From NCBI RefSeq assembly GCF_025359345.1, contig NZ_JANYGQ010000005.1, forward strand, positions 212,000 to 275,999: a DNA stretch of 64,000 bases, written 5' to 3'. Below are positions 44,718 through 53,942 of the stretch, piece by piece. Positions within the stretch are counted from its first letter, which is position 1, and each line of letters starts with the position of its first letter. The translations under genes were made by a program, and so were the position numbers. A model generated the notes under the pieces. The model had not been told where the DNA came from. It did not search any database and saw only the letters and a list, made by a program, of their open reading frames with translations. The DNA comes from Mucilaginibacter sp. (GTDB lineage Bacteria; Bacteroidota; Bacteroidia; Sphingobacteriales; Sphingobacteriaceae).

Positions 44718-47219
44718 ATGATATTCAGATCTCCGTTTACCGTCCTTATTATTTGCTGCTTTTTATCAATCAATTCTGCATTCAGCCAGGTAAAGACCGA
44801 TCAAAAATCCATGACGCTTAATGCGCAGGAATACCTTGAATACAAGGGTATAAACGTAATGCTGGCGCATGATTTTTATCCTGAAGGGCACCAGGGCGGT
44901 GTGGGCATTATTCAAAACGGCCAGCGTGTTGCCACCAATGGCGACATCAGGCTGGAGCCCACACCCGGGCAATGGTCGCCCATACCAAAGGTGGGAAAAC
45001 GGGTGGTTAACCGGGCTACCGGCGAGGTAAGCGTACGGATGGAATTCCCGAACCCTGATATTAACCGCAAGGGCTTTAACCCTATCATTTACCCCGACCT
45101 TAACTTCGCCTACAACATCAGGATATTGCCGGTGGGCAAGTCATTCAAAATAATTGTCGATTTGGATAAACCGTTGCCCGATGAATGGATTGGCAAAGTG
45201 GGCTTCAATTTCGAGCTTTACCCGGGCGCATTGTTCGGCAAATCGTATTATATGGATAACAGCTTCGGTATTTTTCCGCAGCAGCCAAACGGACAAACTT
45301 ATAAAGATGCCAATGGCGAAACCCAGGTAGTGCCAATGGCCGAAGGCAAAAGGCTCACTATTGTTCCGGAAGCTGATTTGCAACGCATGACCATTGAAAA
45401 TCTATCCGGAAGTAGCCTGCAACTGCTTGATGGCCGGGCAAAACATAATAATGGCTGGTTTGTGGTGCGCTCGTTAGTAGCAGAAGGAGCCTCAAAAAAT
45501 GCTATCGAGTGGTTGGTAACGCCAAACGCTGTTGATGGCTGGCAGTCGGCGCCGGTGGTGCAGGTATCGCAGGTAGGTTACCATCCTGCACAGCAAAAAA
45601 TTGCAGTTATCGAACTGGATAAAAACGATAAAAAATTACTGCCTGCCTCGCTGATGCGTATTAACGAAAAAGGCGGATTGGTTACGGCTTTGAAAACAAT
45701 TCCCACCGTTTGGGGCGACTTTTTAAGGTATCATTATTTACAGTTCGATTTTACAAAAATAACCCGGCCGGGTATGTACGTGGTACGTTATGGCACTTAC
45801 CAAACAGAGCCCTTCCAGGTGAGTGCGGATGTTTTCAAAAACGATGTGTGGCAGCCTACCCTCTCCTACTTTTTGCCGGCGCAGATGTGCCACATGCGTG
45901 TGAACGAAAAATACCGGGTATGGCATGGCCTTTGCCACATGGACGATGCCCGCATGGCGCCAATCGACTCAAACCATTTCGACGGTTATATACAAGGTCA
46001 TAGCACCCTAAATAAATATAAACCAGGCGATAACGTACCGTTTTTAAACCGCGGCGCGTGGCACGATGCCGGTGATTTTGATTTACGTGTAGAATCGCAG
46101 GCGGAAACTGTGCATGGGTTAACACTGGCTTACGAGGAATTTGATGTGAAGTATGATAATACTACTATCGATCAAAACACGCATACGGTGGAAATACACC
46201 AACCGGACGGCAAACCCGATATTTTACAACAGATTGAGCACGGCCTGCTTTCAATTACAGGCGGCTACCAGGCCATGGGCCGGTTTTACCGGGGAATAAT
46301 TGAACCTACCATACGTCAATACACCATATTGGGCGACGCAGCAAACATAACCGATAACAAGCCATTTATAACCAATGCTGTTAACACCAACCCTATTTTA
46401 AACCAGCCCGCCCCTGCCGACGATCGCTGGGTTTTTACTGAGGATAACCCAAGGCGTTCACTGGAAACAGCCTCGGCGCTGGCTGCAGCCAGCAGGGTAA
46501 TGAAAGGGTATAACGACACGTTGGCTACGCAATGCCTGCAAATTGCTGAAGAAGTTTGGAAAACATCGGCGGACCAAATCCCGTCGCACCGGATAGTATT
46601 GGCAGTTGAATTGCTGATTACCACAAAAGACAAAGCCTACGCCGATTACCTGGTTAAAAATACCGACGCCATAACCCGGAACATTGATAACACAGGCTGG
46701 CTGGTTGGCCGCACCGTTAGCCTGGTTAACAATAAAACATATACCGATGCCATTACCGAAGCCGTTAAAAAACTGTACAAACACATACAGGACCAGGGCG
46801 CAAAAACACCTTACGGTGTACCCTACGAGCCAAACATTTGGGGTGCCGGTTGGGGTATTCAAAACTTTGGTTACCGCCAGTATTTTTTGTATGCCAGTTT
46901 CCCTGCGGTATTTAGTGATACTTATATGCTGCATGCTATCGATTTTATTTTGGGATGTCATCCGGGATCTAATACTGCTTCTTTTGTATCGGGCGTTGGA
47001 TCCAGGTCGATGACTACGGCTTATGGATTTAACCGGGCCGACCGTTCCTATATTCCCGGTGGTATTACTTCGGGCACCGCACTTATCAGGCCCGACTTTC
47101 CGGAACTGCTAAATTGGCCATACCTGTGGCAACAAGGCGAATACGTGCTAGGTGGCGGAACATCCGACTACCTGTTTTTGATTTTGGCCGCCGACCATGT
47201 TTTGAATAAAAAGAAGTAA
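44718..47219 (+). CDS. Glycoside hydrolase family 9 endoglucanase
   Basis: Secreted beta-glucanase (833 aa): signal peptide (about 1-23), an N-terminal beta region (about 30-275), the CelD-type Ig-like domain (about 278-375; VVQVSQVGYHPAQQKIAVIE is its classical start), then the (alpha/alpha)6 catalytic domain. The nucleophile-region motif WHDAGDFD is at 448-455 (catalytic Asp pair 450/453), the substrate-binding HPGSNTASFVSGVGSRSM lies around 752, and the likely proton donor is Glu808 in QQGEYVLGGG. It cleaves beta-1,4-glucans or related beta-glucans. It follows the sensor kinase and is 3 bp from the epimerase gene. Confidence 0.93.
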   Translation: MIFRSPFTVLIICCFLSINSAFSQVKTDQKSMTLNAQEYLEYKGINVMLAHDFYPEGHQGGVGIIQNGQRVATNGDIRLEPTPGQWSPIPKVGKRVVNRATGEVSVRMEFPNPDINRKGFNPIIYPDLNFAYNIRILPVGKSFKIIVDLDKPLPDEWIGKVGFNFELYPGALFGKSYYMDNSFGIFPQQPNGQTYKDANGETQVVPMAEGKRLTIVPEADLQRMTIENLSGSSLQLLDGRAKHNNGWFVVRSLVAEGASKNAIEWLVTPNAVDGWQSAPVVQVSQVGYHPAQQKIAVIELDKNDKKLLPASLMRINEKGGLVTALKTIPTVWGDFLRYHYLQFDFTKITRPGMYVVRYGTYQTEPFQVSADVFKNDVWQPTLSYFLPAQMCHMRVNEKYRVWHGLCHMDDARMAPIDSNHFDGYIQGHSTLNKYKPGDNVPFLNRGAWHDAGDFDLRVESQAETVHGLTLAYEEFDVKYDNTTIDQNTHTVEIHQPDGKPDILQQIEHGLLSITGGYQAMGRFYRGIIEPTIRQYTILGDAANITDNKPFITNAVNTNPILNQPAPADDRWVFTEDNPRRSLETASALAAASRVMKGYNDTLATQCLQIAEEVWKTSADQIPSHRIVLAVELLITTKDKAYADYLVKNTDAITRNIDNTGWLVGRTVSLVNNKTYTDAITEAVKKLYKHIQDQGAKTPYGVPYEPNIWGAGWGIQNFGYRQYFLYASFPAVFSDTYMLHAIDFILGCHPGSNTASFVSGVGSRSMTTAYGFNRADRSYIPGGITSGTALIRPDFPELLNWPYLWQQGEYVLGGGTSDYLFLILAADHVLNKKK

Positions 47220-47222
47220 ACA

Positions 47223-48866
47223 ATGAAAAACATTGGTATTAGCAAAATTCTCTTCCTGGTATTATTTGCGGGGCTTAACCTTCATTGTCTGGCGCAAAAC
47301 AAACACGACATCAAACAAAAAATTGCTGCCGAAATGCAGTCTTCCATGGTTGATAGATTGCTTAAACCCTGGTACCCGCGATCTGTGGATACGCTCTATG
47401 GCGGCTTCCTAAGTTCGTTCAGCTACGATTTTAAACCCGTTGGCAGCCAGGACAAAATGATTGTTACCCAGGCAAGGCACGTATGGAGCAACAGTAAGGC
47501 TGCAGAACTGTTCCCGAAGGTCGGTTATTATTTAGAAAGCGCACATCATGGTTTTGAGTTTTTGCGCGACGTTTTTTGGGATAAGGAATACAGCGGCTTC
47601 TACACCTATACCGACAGGCAAGGCAACCTAAAAAAAGGCAGCTTTGCCCCAAAAGAAGCCTATGGAAATTCTTTCGCCATTTATGCACTCGCAGCTTACT
47701 ATGAATCATCGGGCGATACGAGTGCCCTCAACCTGGCTAAACAAGGTTTTTGGTGGCTCGAAAAACACAGCCACGACCCGGTTTATAAAGGCTATTACCA
47801 GCATATGGAACGCGATGGCACGCCCATTATAAGGCCAGCTGATATCAACTCAACATCCGAACTGGGTTATAAAGATCAAAATTCTTCGATCCATTTGCTT
47901 GAGGCATTTACCCAGCTTTATGAAGTTTGGCCCGATGTATTGGTTAGAGCCCGGCTAAATGAATTGCTTTTACTGGTACGCGATACTATCACCAATAAAA
48001 ATGGCAACCTCATCCTGTTTTTTAAACCCGACTGGACACCTGTATCCTTCCGGGACTCGTCCGAAGCTGTCATCAAAAAAAATCATGGGCTCGATCATAT
48101 TTCTTACGGCCACAATGTAGAAACCGCATATCTTATGCTGGAGGCATCGCACGTTTTGGGTTTAAAAAACGATACCACTACCCTGCGCAGCGGTAAGAAA
48201 ATGGTCGATGATGCGCTTGACAAAGGTTGGGACAATTCCGTAGGCGGTTTTTATGACGAAGGCTATTATTTTAAAGATAAGCCCGGCGTAACCGTAACCG
48301 AAGACACCAAAAACTGGTGGGCACAGGCAGAAGGGTTAAACACGTTGTTGCTAATGGCTGGCAAATTCCCTAGCGACAAACATCAATACTTTGAAAAATT
48401 TAAAACCCAATGGCAGTACGTGCAAACCTACCTGATTGACCAGAAACACGGTGATTGGTACCAGGGTGGCATTGATAAACAGCCTCAATATAAAATGGCG
48501 CTAAAAGGCCAGATTTGGAAAGGTACTTACCATGTGCTGCGGGCATTCATCAATTGTATTGCGCAGTTGACGCTTGATAAAACACCGCCATCTACACCGC
48601 GGCGTGTTAAGCAAACCCTTAAGCGTGGTTTTACAACTTTAAGGTGGGCTGCTTCAAGTGATAATAAAAGGGTGTTGGGGTATGAAATTTATAGCGGTAG
48701 TAAAAGGATTGGATTTACGCCGCTGAATTATTTTAACATTGATAAAAGTACTACGATAAAAAGAGGCAAACTAATGGTTAGAGCCGTTGACCTTGCGGGG
48801 AATCAGTCCGCTGCGGGTAGAATTATGGAACACAAAACCAAGCGGAATCACGGCGTCATTGAGTGA
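47223..48866 (+). CDS. Secreted AGE-family epimerase (cellobiose/mannobiose 2-epimerase-like) with C-terminal Fn3-like domain
   Basis: 547 residues with a signal peptide (about 1-24). The (alpha/alpha)6 barrel of N-acylglucosamine 2-epimerase-type enzymes spans about 28-445 and has the active-site residues RHVWSNS, HGLDHISYGHNVE, HGDWYQGG and WKGTYHVLRA. A fibronectin-III-like domain follows (about 455-540; TPRRVKQTL...LRWAASSDNKRVLGYEIYSG). Cytoplasmic in most relatives, so periplasmic placement is notable. Beside GH9 it could convert cellobiose to glucosyl-mannose. Three bases separate it from the GH9 stop. Confidence 0.85.
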   Translation: MKNIGISKILFLVLFAGLNLHCLAQNKHDIKQKIAAEMQSSMVDRLLKPWYPRSVDTLYGGFLSSFSYDFKPVGSQDKMIVTQARHVWSNSKAAELFPKVGYYLESAHHGFEFLRDVFWDKEYSGFYTYTDRQGNLKKGSFAPKEAYGNSFAIYALAAYYESSGDTSALNLAKQGFWWLEKHSHDPVYKGYYQHMERDGTPIIRPADINSTSELGYKDQNSSIHLLEAFTQLYEVWPDVLVRARLNELLLLVRDTITNKNGNLILFFKPDWTPVSFRDSSEAVIKKNHGLDHISYGHNVETAYLMLEASHVLGLKNDTTTLRSGKKMVDDALDKGWDNSVGGFYDEGYYFKDKPGVTVTEDTKNWWAQAEGLNTLLLMAGKFPSDKHQYFEKFKTQWQYVQTYLIDQKHGDWYQGGIDKQPQYKMALKGQIWKGTYHVLRAFINCIAQLTLDKTPPSTPRRVKQTLKRGFTTLRWAASSDNKRVLGYEIYSGSKRIGFTPLNYFNIDKSTTIKRGKLMVRAVDLAGNQSAAGRIMEHKTKRNHGVIE

Positions 48867-48905
48867 TTAAGTTTGTTTTTTGTACCTTACGTATCAATAG
48901 CCATT

Positions 48906-49286
48906 ATGCAACAGCCTACTGCCAAATATTTTATTGCCGATACTTTTAAAATTACCGGCAGGGGCCTGGTCTTTGTTGGGCACCTAACGGAAGGAGTGGT
49001 TTCGCCGGGCGATATAATTGAATTTACAGCTTTCGGCATCGCAATTTACAGGAAAATTACCGGAGCCGACCATCACAGGCATCCAGAAGCCGGTAAAGAA
49101 AATCTTAGTATATTGATCAGGTGCGAAAGTGAAACTGAAATTGACCAACTAAGAAATACTAAACCAATTAATCAGGTCGCATTGATATTTAAATCGGAAA
49201 CACCGGATATGAACGTACCTGAAAAAACGGTTAGCACTCCGAAGATGACGCGAACGTGGTGGCAAAAATTATTAAAGTTACCGTAA
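48906..49286 (+). CDS. Stand-alone EF-Tu domain-2-like small protein
   Basis: 126 residues from ATG 48906. The core KITGRGLVFVGHLTEGVVSPGDIIEFTAFG and QVALIF match the second (beta-barrel) domain of EF-Tu-type translation factors, without any GTPase domain. The tail is basic (MTRTWWQKLLKLP). It could bind RNA or a protein in place of a translation factor, but the function is unknown. A TTG at 48873 would add 11 residues and is not preferred. Confidence 0.72.
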   Translation: MQQPTAKYFIADTFKITGRGLVFVGHLTEGVVSPGDIIEFTAFGIAIYRKITGADHHRHPEAGKENLSILIRCESETEIDQLRNTKPINQVALIFKSETPDMNVPEKTVSTPKMTRTWWQKLLKLP

Positions 49287-49483
49287 CCTCATCTGGAATA
49301 AAAACTTGTAAAAATTGATTATCAATAAGTTATGAAGTAGTGTGTAAAAACATAAAAATCCACATATCTGACTATCATCTACTTACATAAGTAAAGTTAT
49401 TAATTTCCCTGATAATCAGTGCTTTAGATAATATCCGGGGAGTTCAATGTAAAAAAGGGAACGCTTTGCCGGCGTGTATTCCA

Positions 49484-49517
49484 AAAACTTGCGCTTCGCC
49501 TCAATAAACGGCGAAGC
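49484..49517 (-). terminator. Terminator of the serine hydrolase operon
   Basis: Minus-strand hairpin GCTTCGCC / GGCGAAGC (49493-49500, 49510-49517) followed by a T-run (complement of CCAAAAAC), 20 bp past the stop of the serine hydrolase. Confidence 0.7.
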
Positions 49518-49537
49518 CTTCAAGTAATGGTTTGTTT

Positions 49538-50899
49538 TCAAATCCTCTTTTTTATTTCAAACCTCGCCCCTTTGCTTATTAACGCGCATTTTAAAATGCC
49601 GCCCTTTGCATCTACCACAAATTCGATTTCCTGATCGTGGTCGCGGGCGAAAAAGAACCTGGTTTCCGATTCGGGTTTTAGCTCCATTTTAAAATCACCC
49701 GCCCCCTCGGGCTTGAGGTATAGTTTTTCATTCTCATTAATCAGCTCAAAATACATTGTACCAGACGACTGGGATAATTGGTATTTGCCAGGATAACGTT
49801 TAAGCACGGCGGTATTTATCGGCCGTTCCACAATCTTATACGGAAGCTGAACCGGACGGTCGAAAAGAATACTTGCAAGAGCATCACCAATAAGGTTTGA
49901 ATTGCTAAAGTTGTTTGATAATATGACTATCGAGATCTCCTCGGCAGGAAAACTGCATAAATAAGAGGTAAAACCCGGCGCGGCCCCACCATGCCAAATT
50001 CGCCTGTGATGTTCCAGCGTGTCAATAGTTAGTCCATAGCCATAATTTTTCAGGTATGGAGTAGTCATTTTTGCCAACATGTCCGGCGAAACTATTTTAC
50101 CGCCTGCCAGTGCCTTTTGCCAGTTATAAAGATCGGTGATGGTGGAAATTACCGAACCTGCGCTATAAACCAGCCCGGTTGGGAATTGCTCCGCATTTTT
50201 CCAGCCGCCGGTTTCAGCTTTAGTGTAGCCCATGGCCCTGTTTGCAAGTACCGAATCGGTTTCGTTCACGGCTGTATTTCTTAAACCTGCCTTTTGTATT
50301 ACATTTTTATACAGATAAACATCGTAAGGTTGTTTGGTGACCTTCTCGATAATATAGCCCAGTAAAAAATAGTTCGAATTACTGTAATCCCACTTAGTAC
50401 CGGGGGAAAACCTGTAAGGCTGATTTTTAAACAGCCCAATAACCGAATCTTTGGATAATGACTGGGTGCGAATGGCGTTAAATCCCGGCAGCCCGGTATA
50501 ATCGGCAATGCCAGACGTATGATTGAGCAACATATGTAGAGTAATACTATCTCCCTTCGGATACCCCGGAAAATAAGCGCTCAGTTTGTCATATAAGTTT
50601 AACCGGCGTTGTTCCGCCAATTGCAGGATGGCGGCAGCAGTAAACTGCTTGGTTAGCGAGCAAATTTGAAATTTGGTATCTGTTGTGTTTATCAATTTCC
50701 ACTCCCGGTCGGCATAACCAAATCCTTTTTTATAAATAATGTTGCCCTTATAAGCAACCAGCACAGCGCCGCTAAAATCGTTTGCGTTTACCTGGGCCTG
50801 CATATATTTGTTTAACATTGCAGGATAATTTTTTTGCGCCGAAACCAATTCGATTTGCACAAGGCCAAAAAGGCTCAGTATTAAAAATATCTTTTTCAT
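49538..50899 (-). CDS. Secreted serine hydrolase of the class C beta-lactamase family
   Basis: 453 residues with signal peptide (about 1-21). Catalytic motifs are complete: SxxK at Ser81-Lys84 (CSLTKQF), YxN at Tyr172-Asn174 (DYSNSN), and HGG in RIWHGGAAPGF in place of the KTG triad. The C-terminal 110 residues form a beta-rich tail found in many Bacteroidota members. These are mostly esterases or D-peptidases. The start ATG overlaps the stop of the small Xre regulator by one base, so translation is coupled. Confidence 0.9.
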   Translation of the reverse strand: MKKIFLILSLFGLVQIELVSAQKNYPAMLNKYMQAQVNANDFSGAVLVAYKGNIIYKKGFGYADREWKLINTTDTKFQICSLTKQFTAAAILQLAEQRRLNLYDKLSAYFPGYPKGDSITLHMLLNHTSGIADYTGLPGFNAIRTQSLSKDSVIGLFKNQPYRFSPGTKWDYSNSNYFLLGYIIEKVTKQPYDVYLYKNVIQKAGLRNTAVNETDSVLANRAMGYTKAETGGWKNAEQFPTGLVYSAGSVISTITDLYNWQKALAGGKIVSPDMLAKMTTPYLKNYGYGLTIDTLEHHRRIWHGGAAPGFTSYLCSFPAEEISIVILSNNFSNSNLIGDALASILFDRPVQLPYKIVERPINTAVLKRYPGKYQLSQSSGTMYFELINENEKLYLKPEGAGDFKMELKPESETRFFFARDHDQEIEFVVDAKGGILKCALISKGARFEIKKRI

Positions 50900-51141
50900 T
50901 ATATTTCAGTATAAATTTGTTCGGTTGAATTAGAATTTTCGGGCTGATATTCCAAAATATCGCCTGGCTGACAGTTAAGCACACTGCAAATTATTTCAAG
51001 TGTACTAAAGCGTATTGCTTTTGCTTTGCCCTGCTTTAGTATTGATAAATTTGATAGTGTGATGCCTACCTGCTCAGACAGTGTATTTAATGACATTTTT
51101 CGTTTTGCCATCATTACGTCCAGGTTTACTATTATAGCCAT
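50899..51141 (-). CDS. Small Xre-type helix-turn-helix regulator
   Basis: 80 residues: nearly only an HTH domain (MAKRKMSLNTLSEQVGITLSNLSILKQGKAKAIRFSTLEIICSVLNCQPGDILEY), the YozG/HTH_26 type. It is the usual partner of DUF2975 membrane proteins, encoded 1 bp upstream here, and the pair may sense a membrane signal. Middle gene of a three-gene operon. Confidence 0.92.
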   Translation of the reverse strand: MAIIVNLDVMMAKRKMSLNTLSEQVGITLSNLSILKQGKAKAIRFSTLEIICSVLNCQPGDILEYQPENSNSTEQIYTEI

Positions 51142-51142
51142 A

Positions 51143-51760
51143 CTATATTGTCAGTTTTTGTTCGTTATCTAATAATGTCCCTTGTTTAAATATTTCGGCC
51201 ACAACCAACAGGATAACACCCGTTATAAGCCAGCTGAAGTTAAAACTATAGGTGAGGTGTATATGCTCCCACTTCAAATTCGATGTTAATACCTGGTTCT
51301 CCACTACTATGAATAGCCATTGAACACCAGAGTATGCCATTAAAACAAAGGCTATATTTCTGATCCTCGAAATATTTGCTTCGTTGAAGGGAATATCCTG
51401 CTTAAAGTTTGAGAAAATAGTTTTTAGCTGGTAGGTAACCATTATAACAACTGCAAAAAGCAGCGCAAAACCCATTAATAACATTGCAACGCTTTGCCAG
51501 GAAGCATTTAATTGTAAGTATAAATTTCCGCTGGTAGTATTCAAAATACCTAATGGGAAGTCGTTATTTAAAGGTTGCACCCGCCTTAAAGTAACTTCCG
51601 AAAATGTAACCGGGACAGTTACGGCGTATGCTTTTTTAACGATAGCCGCTATAATTACCATAGCAACCACTACTATCAACGCAATCCATTCCAGCCACCA
51701 AAAAACATTGATAGCTTTTGCAAAGACTGAGGATAGTGATTTATTTCCAAGTGCTTTCAT
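51143..51760 (-). CDS. DUF2975 membrane protein
   Basis: 205 residues with four transmembrane helices (about 22-43, 90-110, 134-152, 172-192) and a loop between the first two. The family is almost always next to an HTH_26 regulator, as here. The Xre regulator gene begins 1 bp after its stop, then the serine hydrolase. It likely controls or senses for the Xre protein; no direct evidence. First gene of the operon. Confidence 0.9.
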   Translation of the reverse strand: MKALGNKSLSSVFAKAINVFWWLEWIALIVVVAMVIIAAIVKKAYAVTVPVTFSEVTLRRVQPLNNDFPLGILNTTSGNLYLQLNASWQSVAMLLMGFALLFAVVIMVTYQLKTIFSNFKQDIPFNEANISRIRNIAFVLMAYSGVQWLFIVVENQVLTSNLKWEHIHLTYSFNFSWLITGVILLVVAEIFKQGTLLDNEQKLTI

Positions 51761-52139
51761 AACCTTTGTTTAATTTATTCACAAATATAATATATTTATT
51801 GATAAACAATAAATATTTATTTTTATTCACTATGCCAATGTAATATTTTTTAACGCATGTTGGCTTTGTTCGAGCCAAATTCGGGAAGAATTAGGCCTTT
51901 GCCTGATTGTGGTGTCATCTGATCATTTTCGCAAGCGAAGGACACTTGCTAAGTGCGTTCGGTTAAGCCATAATCTTAACCGGGCGGTCATCAAACGTGA
52001 TAACGATCTCTCAAAAACGTGCCCAGCGTCACTATAACGACGTTTAATAATCCGTAGATTACTTTATAATTAGTGGCTGTAAAATAGCCAAACTAAAAAA
52101 TGCCTTATTAAAACTATTACCTATAGACCATAGGTCATT
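51761..52139. other. 379-bp divergent promoter region with several short inverted repeats
   Basis: No gene. It holds TTCGC/GCGAA (51929-51940), a perfect 8-bp repeat CGGTTAAG / CTTAACCG (51960-51967, 51975-51982), and GACC-ATA-GGTC (52126-52136) ending 3 bases before the next ATG. These may be operators for the divergent genes; no regulator is known. Confidence 0.5.
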
Positions 52140-53198
52140 ATGAGACAGCTAGTTAAGCAATCGATAGCAGGTGAAGCGGTCGCGTTAGGTTCTGAAATTA
52201 TTAACGATGAAAATTTCAGGAAGCTTGCGGGGACGAGCTATGCCGGAATAACGTTGATTGACGAGAATATGAGGATATTTTATCGCAGTCCGTCGGCCGA
52301 AACGATGGCGGGGCGAAAAAACAGCCAAACGCAAAATACGCGGGCATATGATCTGGTTCATCGCGAAGATGCAGAAAAAGTGGAAGCGGCAATAAAACGG
52401 GCATTATTATTTCCCGGTGAATCGCAGAACTGCGAATTCAGGACGATACATGCGGATGGGCATTATATGACAATTGAGTGCACTTTTAGCAATATGCTTG
52501 ACAAACCGGGAATCAATGCTGTTGTTTGTAACTGGCACGACATAACCAAACGGAAAAGCTTTGAACGGTCGCTCGAACACGCCAATAGCGAACTACAGGA
52601 TTACAGGCATGCTTTGGACGAATGCGCAATAATAACCATCACTGACAGTGAAGGGAAAATCAGCTATGTCAATGATAAATTTTGTAAGGTGTCGCAATAC
52701 AGCCGGGAAGAATTGCTGGGGCAGAATCATCGTATCATTAATTCTGGTTATCATGGCAAGGAATTTTTCAAGACATTGTGGGATACCATAAGCCAGGGCA
52801 ACGTATGGCGGGGCGAAGTTAGGAACAAAGCCAAGGATGGAACCTTTCATTGGGTTGATGCTACGGTAGTGCCTTTTTTAAAGGATGATGGACTGCCTTA
52901 CAGCTACGTTGCTATCCGTTTTGATATAACAAACAGAAAGAACGGCGAACTGGAACTCTCGAAATTAAATAATGAATTACGGCAAAAATATGATCAGCTT
53001 ATGGAGATATCGTGGCTACAATCGCATGTAATCAGGGCGCCGCTTGCTCGCATTATGGGCCTCCTCCCTTTAATGAAAGAAGGAAAGGCAGAAGAAAAGG
53101 AACTAATTTTTGATTATATGTTGCAGTCTGCTAAAGACCTGGATGGTGTGATCAAAAAAATAACCACCCTATCCGACCGGGCTAATTTCCTACAGTAA
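52140..53198 (+). CDS. PAS-PAS signalling protein ending in an H-box domain without a kinase ATPase domain
   Basis: 352 residues, soluble. PAS domain 1 (about 25-140), PAS domain 2 (about 155-275; LDECAIITITDSEGKISYVNDKFCKVS is a clear PAS_9-like start), then a helix with WLQSHVIRAPLARIMGLLPLMKEG (about 292-315), which matches the H-box of sensor kinases. The protein ends 35 residues later; no ATPase domain exists here or next door. Same arrangement as the protein at 13272-14705, and the tails of both are alike (SHxIRxPxAxIxGL). Confidence 0.85.
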   Translation: MRQLVKQSIAGEAVALGSEIINDENFRKLAGTSYAGITLIDENMRIFYRSPSAETMAGRKNSQTQNTRAYDLVHREDAEKVEAAIKRALLFPGESQNCEFRTIHADGHYMTIECTFSNMLDKPGINAVVCNWHDITKRKSFERSLEHANSELQDYRHALDECAIITITDSEGKISYVNDKFCKVSQYSREELLGQNHRIINSGYHGKEFFKTLWDTISQGNVWRGEVRNKAKDGTFHWVDATVVPFLKDDGLPYSYVAIRFDITNRKNGELELSKLNNELRQKYDQLMEISWLQSHVIRAPLARIMGLLPLMKEGKAEEKELIFDYMLQSAKDLDGVIKKITTLSDRANFLQ

Positions 53199-53210
53199 TA
53201 AAAAGGCTCC

Positions 53211-53304
53211 TTTTTGTGTTCCCCCAAGGTCACACAAATTCATTGCATAGGAGAATGCTGCATTCTTAGCACGCGGCGCAGGGGCCTTTCAGGAGTCCCT
53301 GCGG
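53211..53304. repeat. Island repeat A: palindromic element (copy A)
   Basis: Starts TTTTTGTGTTCCCCCAAGG, then TCACACAAATTCATTGCAT, AGGAGAATGC/TGCATTCTTAGC, ACGCGGCGCAGGG and a hairpin GCGCAGGG...CCCTGCGG. It is closely related to 53767-53871. Lies right after the PAS gene at the edge of the island. Confidence 0.78.
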
Positions 53305-53413
53305 AAATGGAAAGAAATCGTCTTTTATTCTGGAAATTCAATCTTGCTCTAGAAGATAAGGCAGTAGGAAGGGCCGTATGTTAAAAGGATATATCACCAA
53401 TTTACAACTCTTT

Positions 53414-53728
53414 TCACCCGCAGGTTAGGCTTTGATTATCCCTTACATCTTTTTTAAACTTTTCCTTCCATTGCTTTACCGGCATTGCGGTTTCTTCTCC
53501 ACTTTCGTCGAAATAGATCCAACTGTTAGTTATTTCACAAAGCGCAGTAAGCTGGTTAATGTCCTTTTTTGTGATAAAATACCTGCCATATTTGCGCTCA
53601 CCATTTAAAGTAGCATCCCATAAAACATATTCAAGGTTGGCCATCCAGCCTGCGCAGGATGCTTCTTTCGATATATCGCTCATCATATCAGCAAGCTTTA
53701 CTTGTTCTTCGGTTAAATCGGCGTACAT
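53414..53728 (-). CDS. Unknown 104-aa island protein
   Basis: Soluble, acidic N-terminus (MYADLTEEQVKLADMMSDISKEASC), a tryptophan-rich middle (GWMANLEYVLWDATLNGE) and a basic end. No signal, no motif, no family recognised. It is bordered on both sides by copies of one palindromic repeat (53211-53304 and 53767-53871), which suggests it travels as a unit. Confidence 0.65.
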   Translation of the reverse strand: MYADLTEEQVKLADMMSDISKEASCAGWMANLEYVLWDATLNGERKYGRYFITKKDINQLTALCEITNSWIYFDESGEETAMPVKQWKEKFKKDVRDNQSLTCG

Positions 53729-53766
53729 GTAATAAAAGTAGAAAAAAAGCCCAACATTAAATGTTA

Positions 53767-53871
53767 TTTTGTGTCTCCGCAGGGTCTTTCAGAGAGTACC
53801 CTGCGGTGGTTCACAGAAATTCATTGCATTAGGAGAATGCCGCATTCTTAGCACGCGGCGCAGGGTCCCTT
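53767..53871. repeat. Island repeat A: palindromic element (copy B)
   Basis: Starts TTTTGTGTCTCC, carries an extra inner hairpin CGCAGGGT...ACCCTGCGG absent from copy A, then TTCACAGAAATTCATTGCATT, AGGAGAATGC/CGCATTCTTAGC and ACGCGGCGCAGGG. The centre base of the AGAATGCNGCATTCT palindrome differs between copies (T and C). Confidence 0.78.
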
Positions 53872-53942
53872 AACACATTCCATTGAAGCCTGGTGCATGT
53901 TGCATCGGGCTTTGTCATTTTATCACAATTCAAATCACAGTC

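Noticed and set aside
51911..51930. Sequence GGTGTCATCTGATCA resembling the tRNA-Arg 3' end (GGTGTGATCTCATCA)
   Set aside because: About 13 of 17 bases match with scattered differences; too weak to call a second attachment site.
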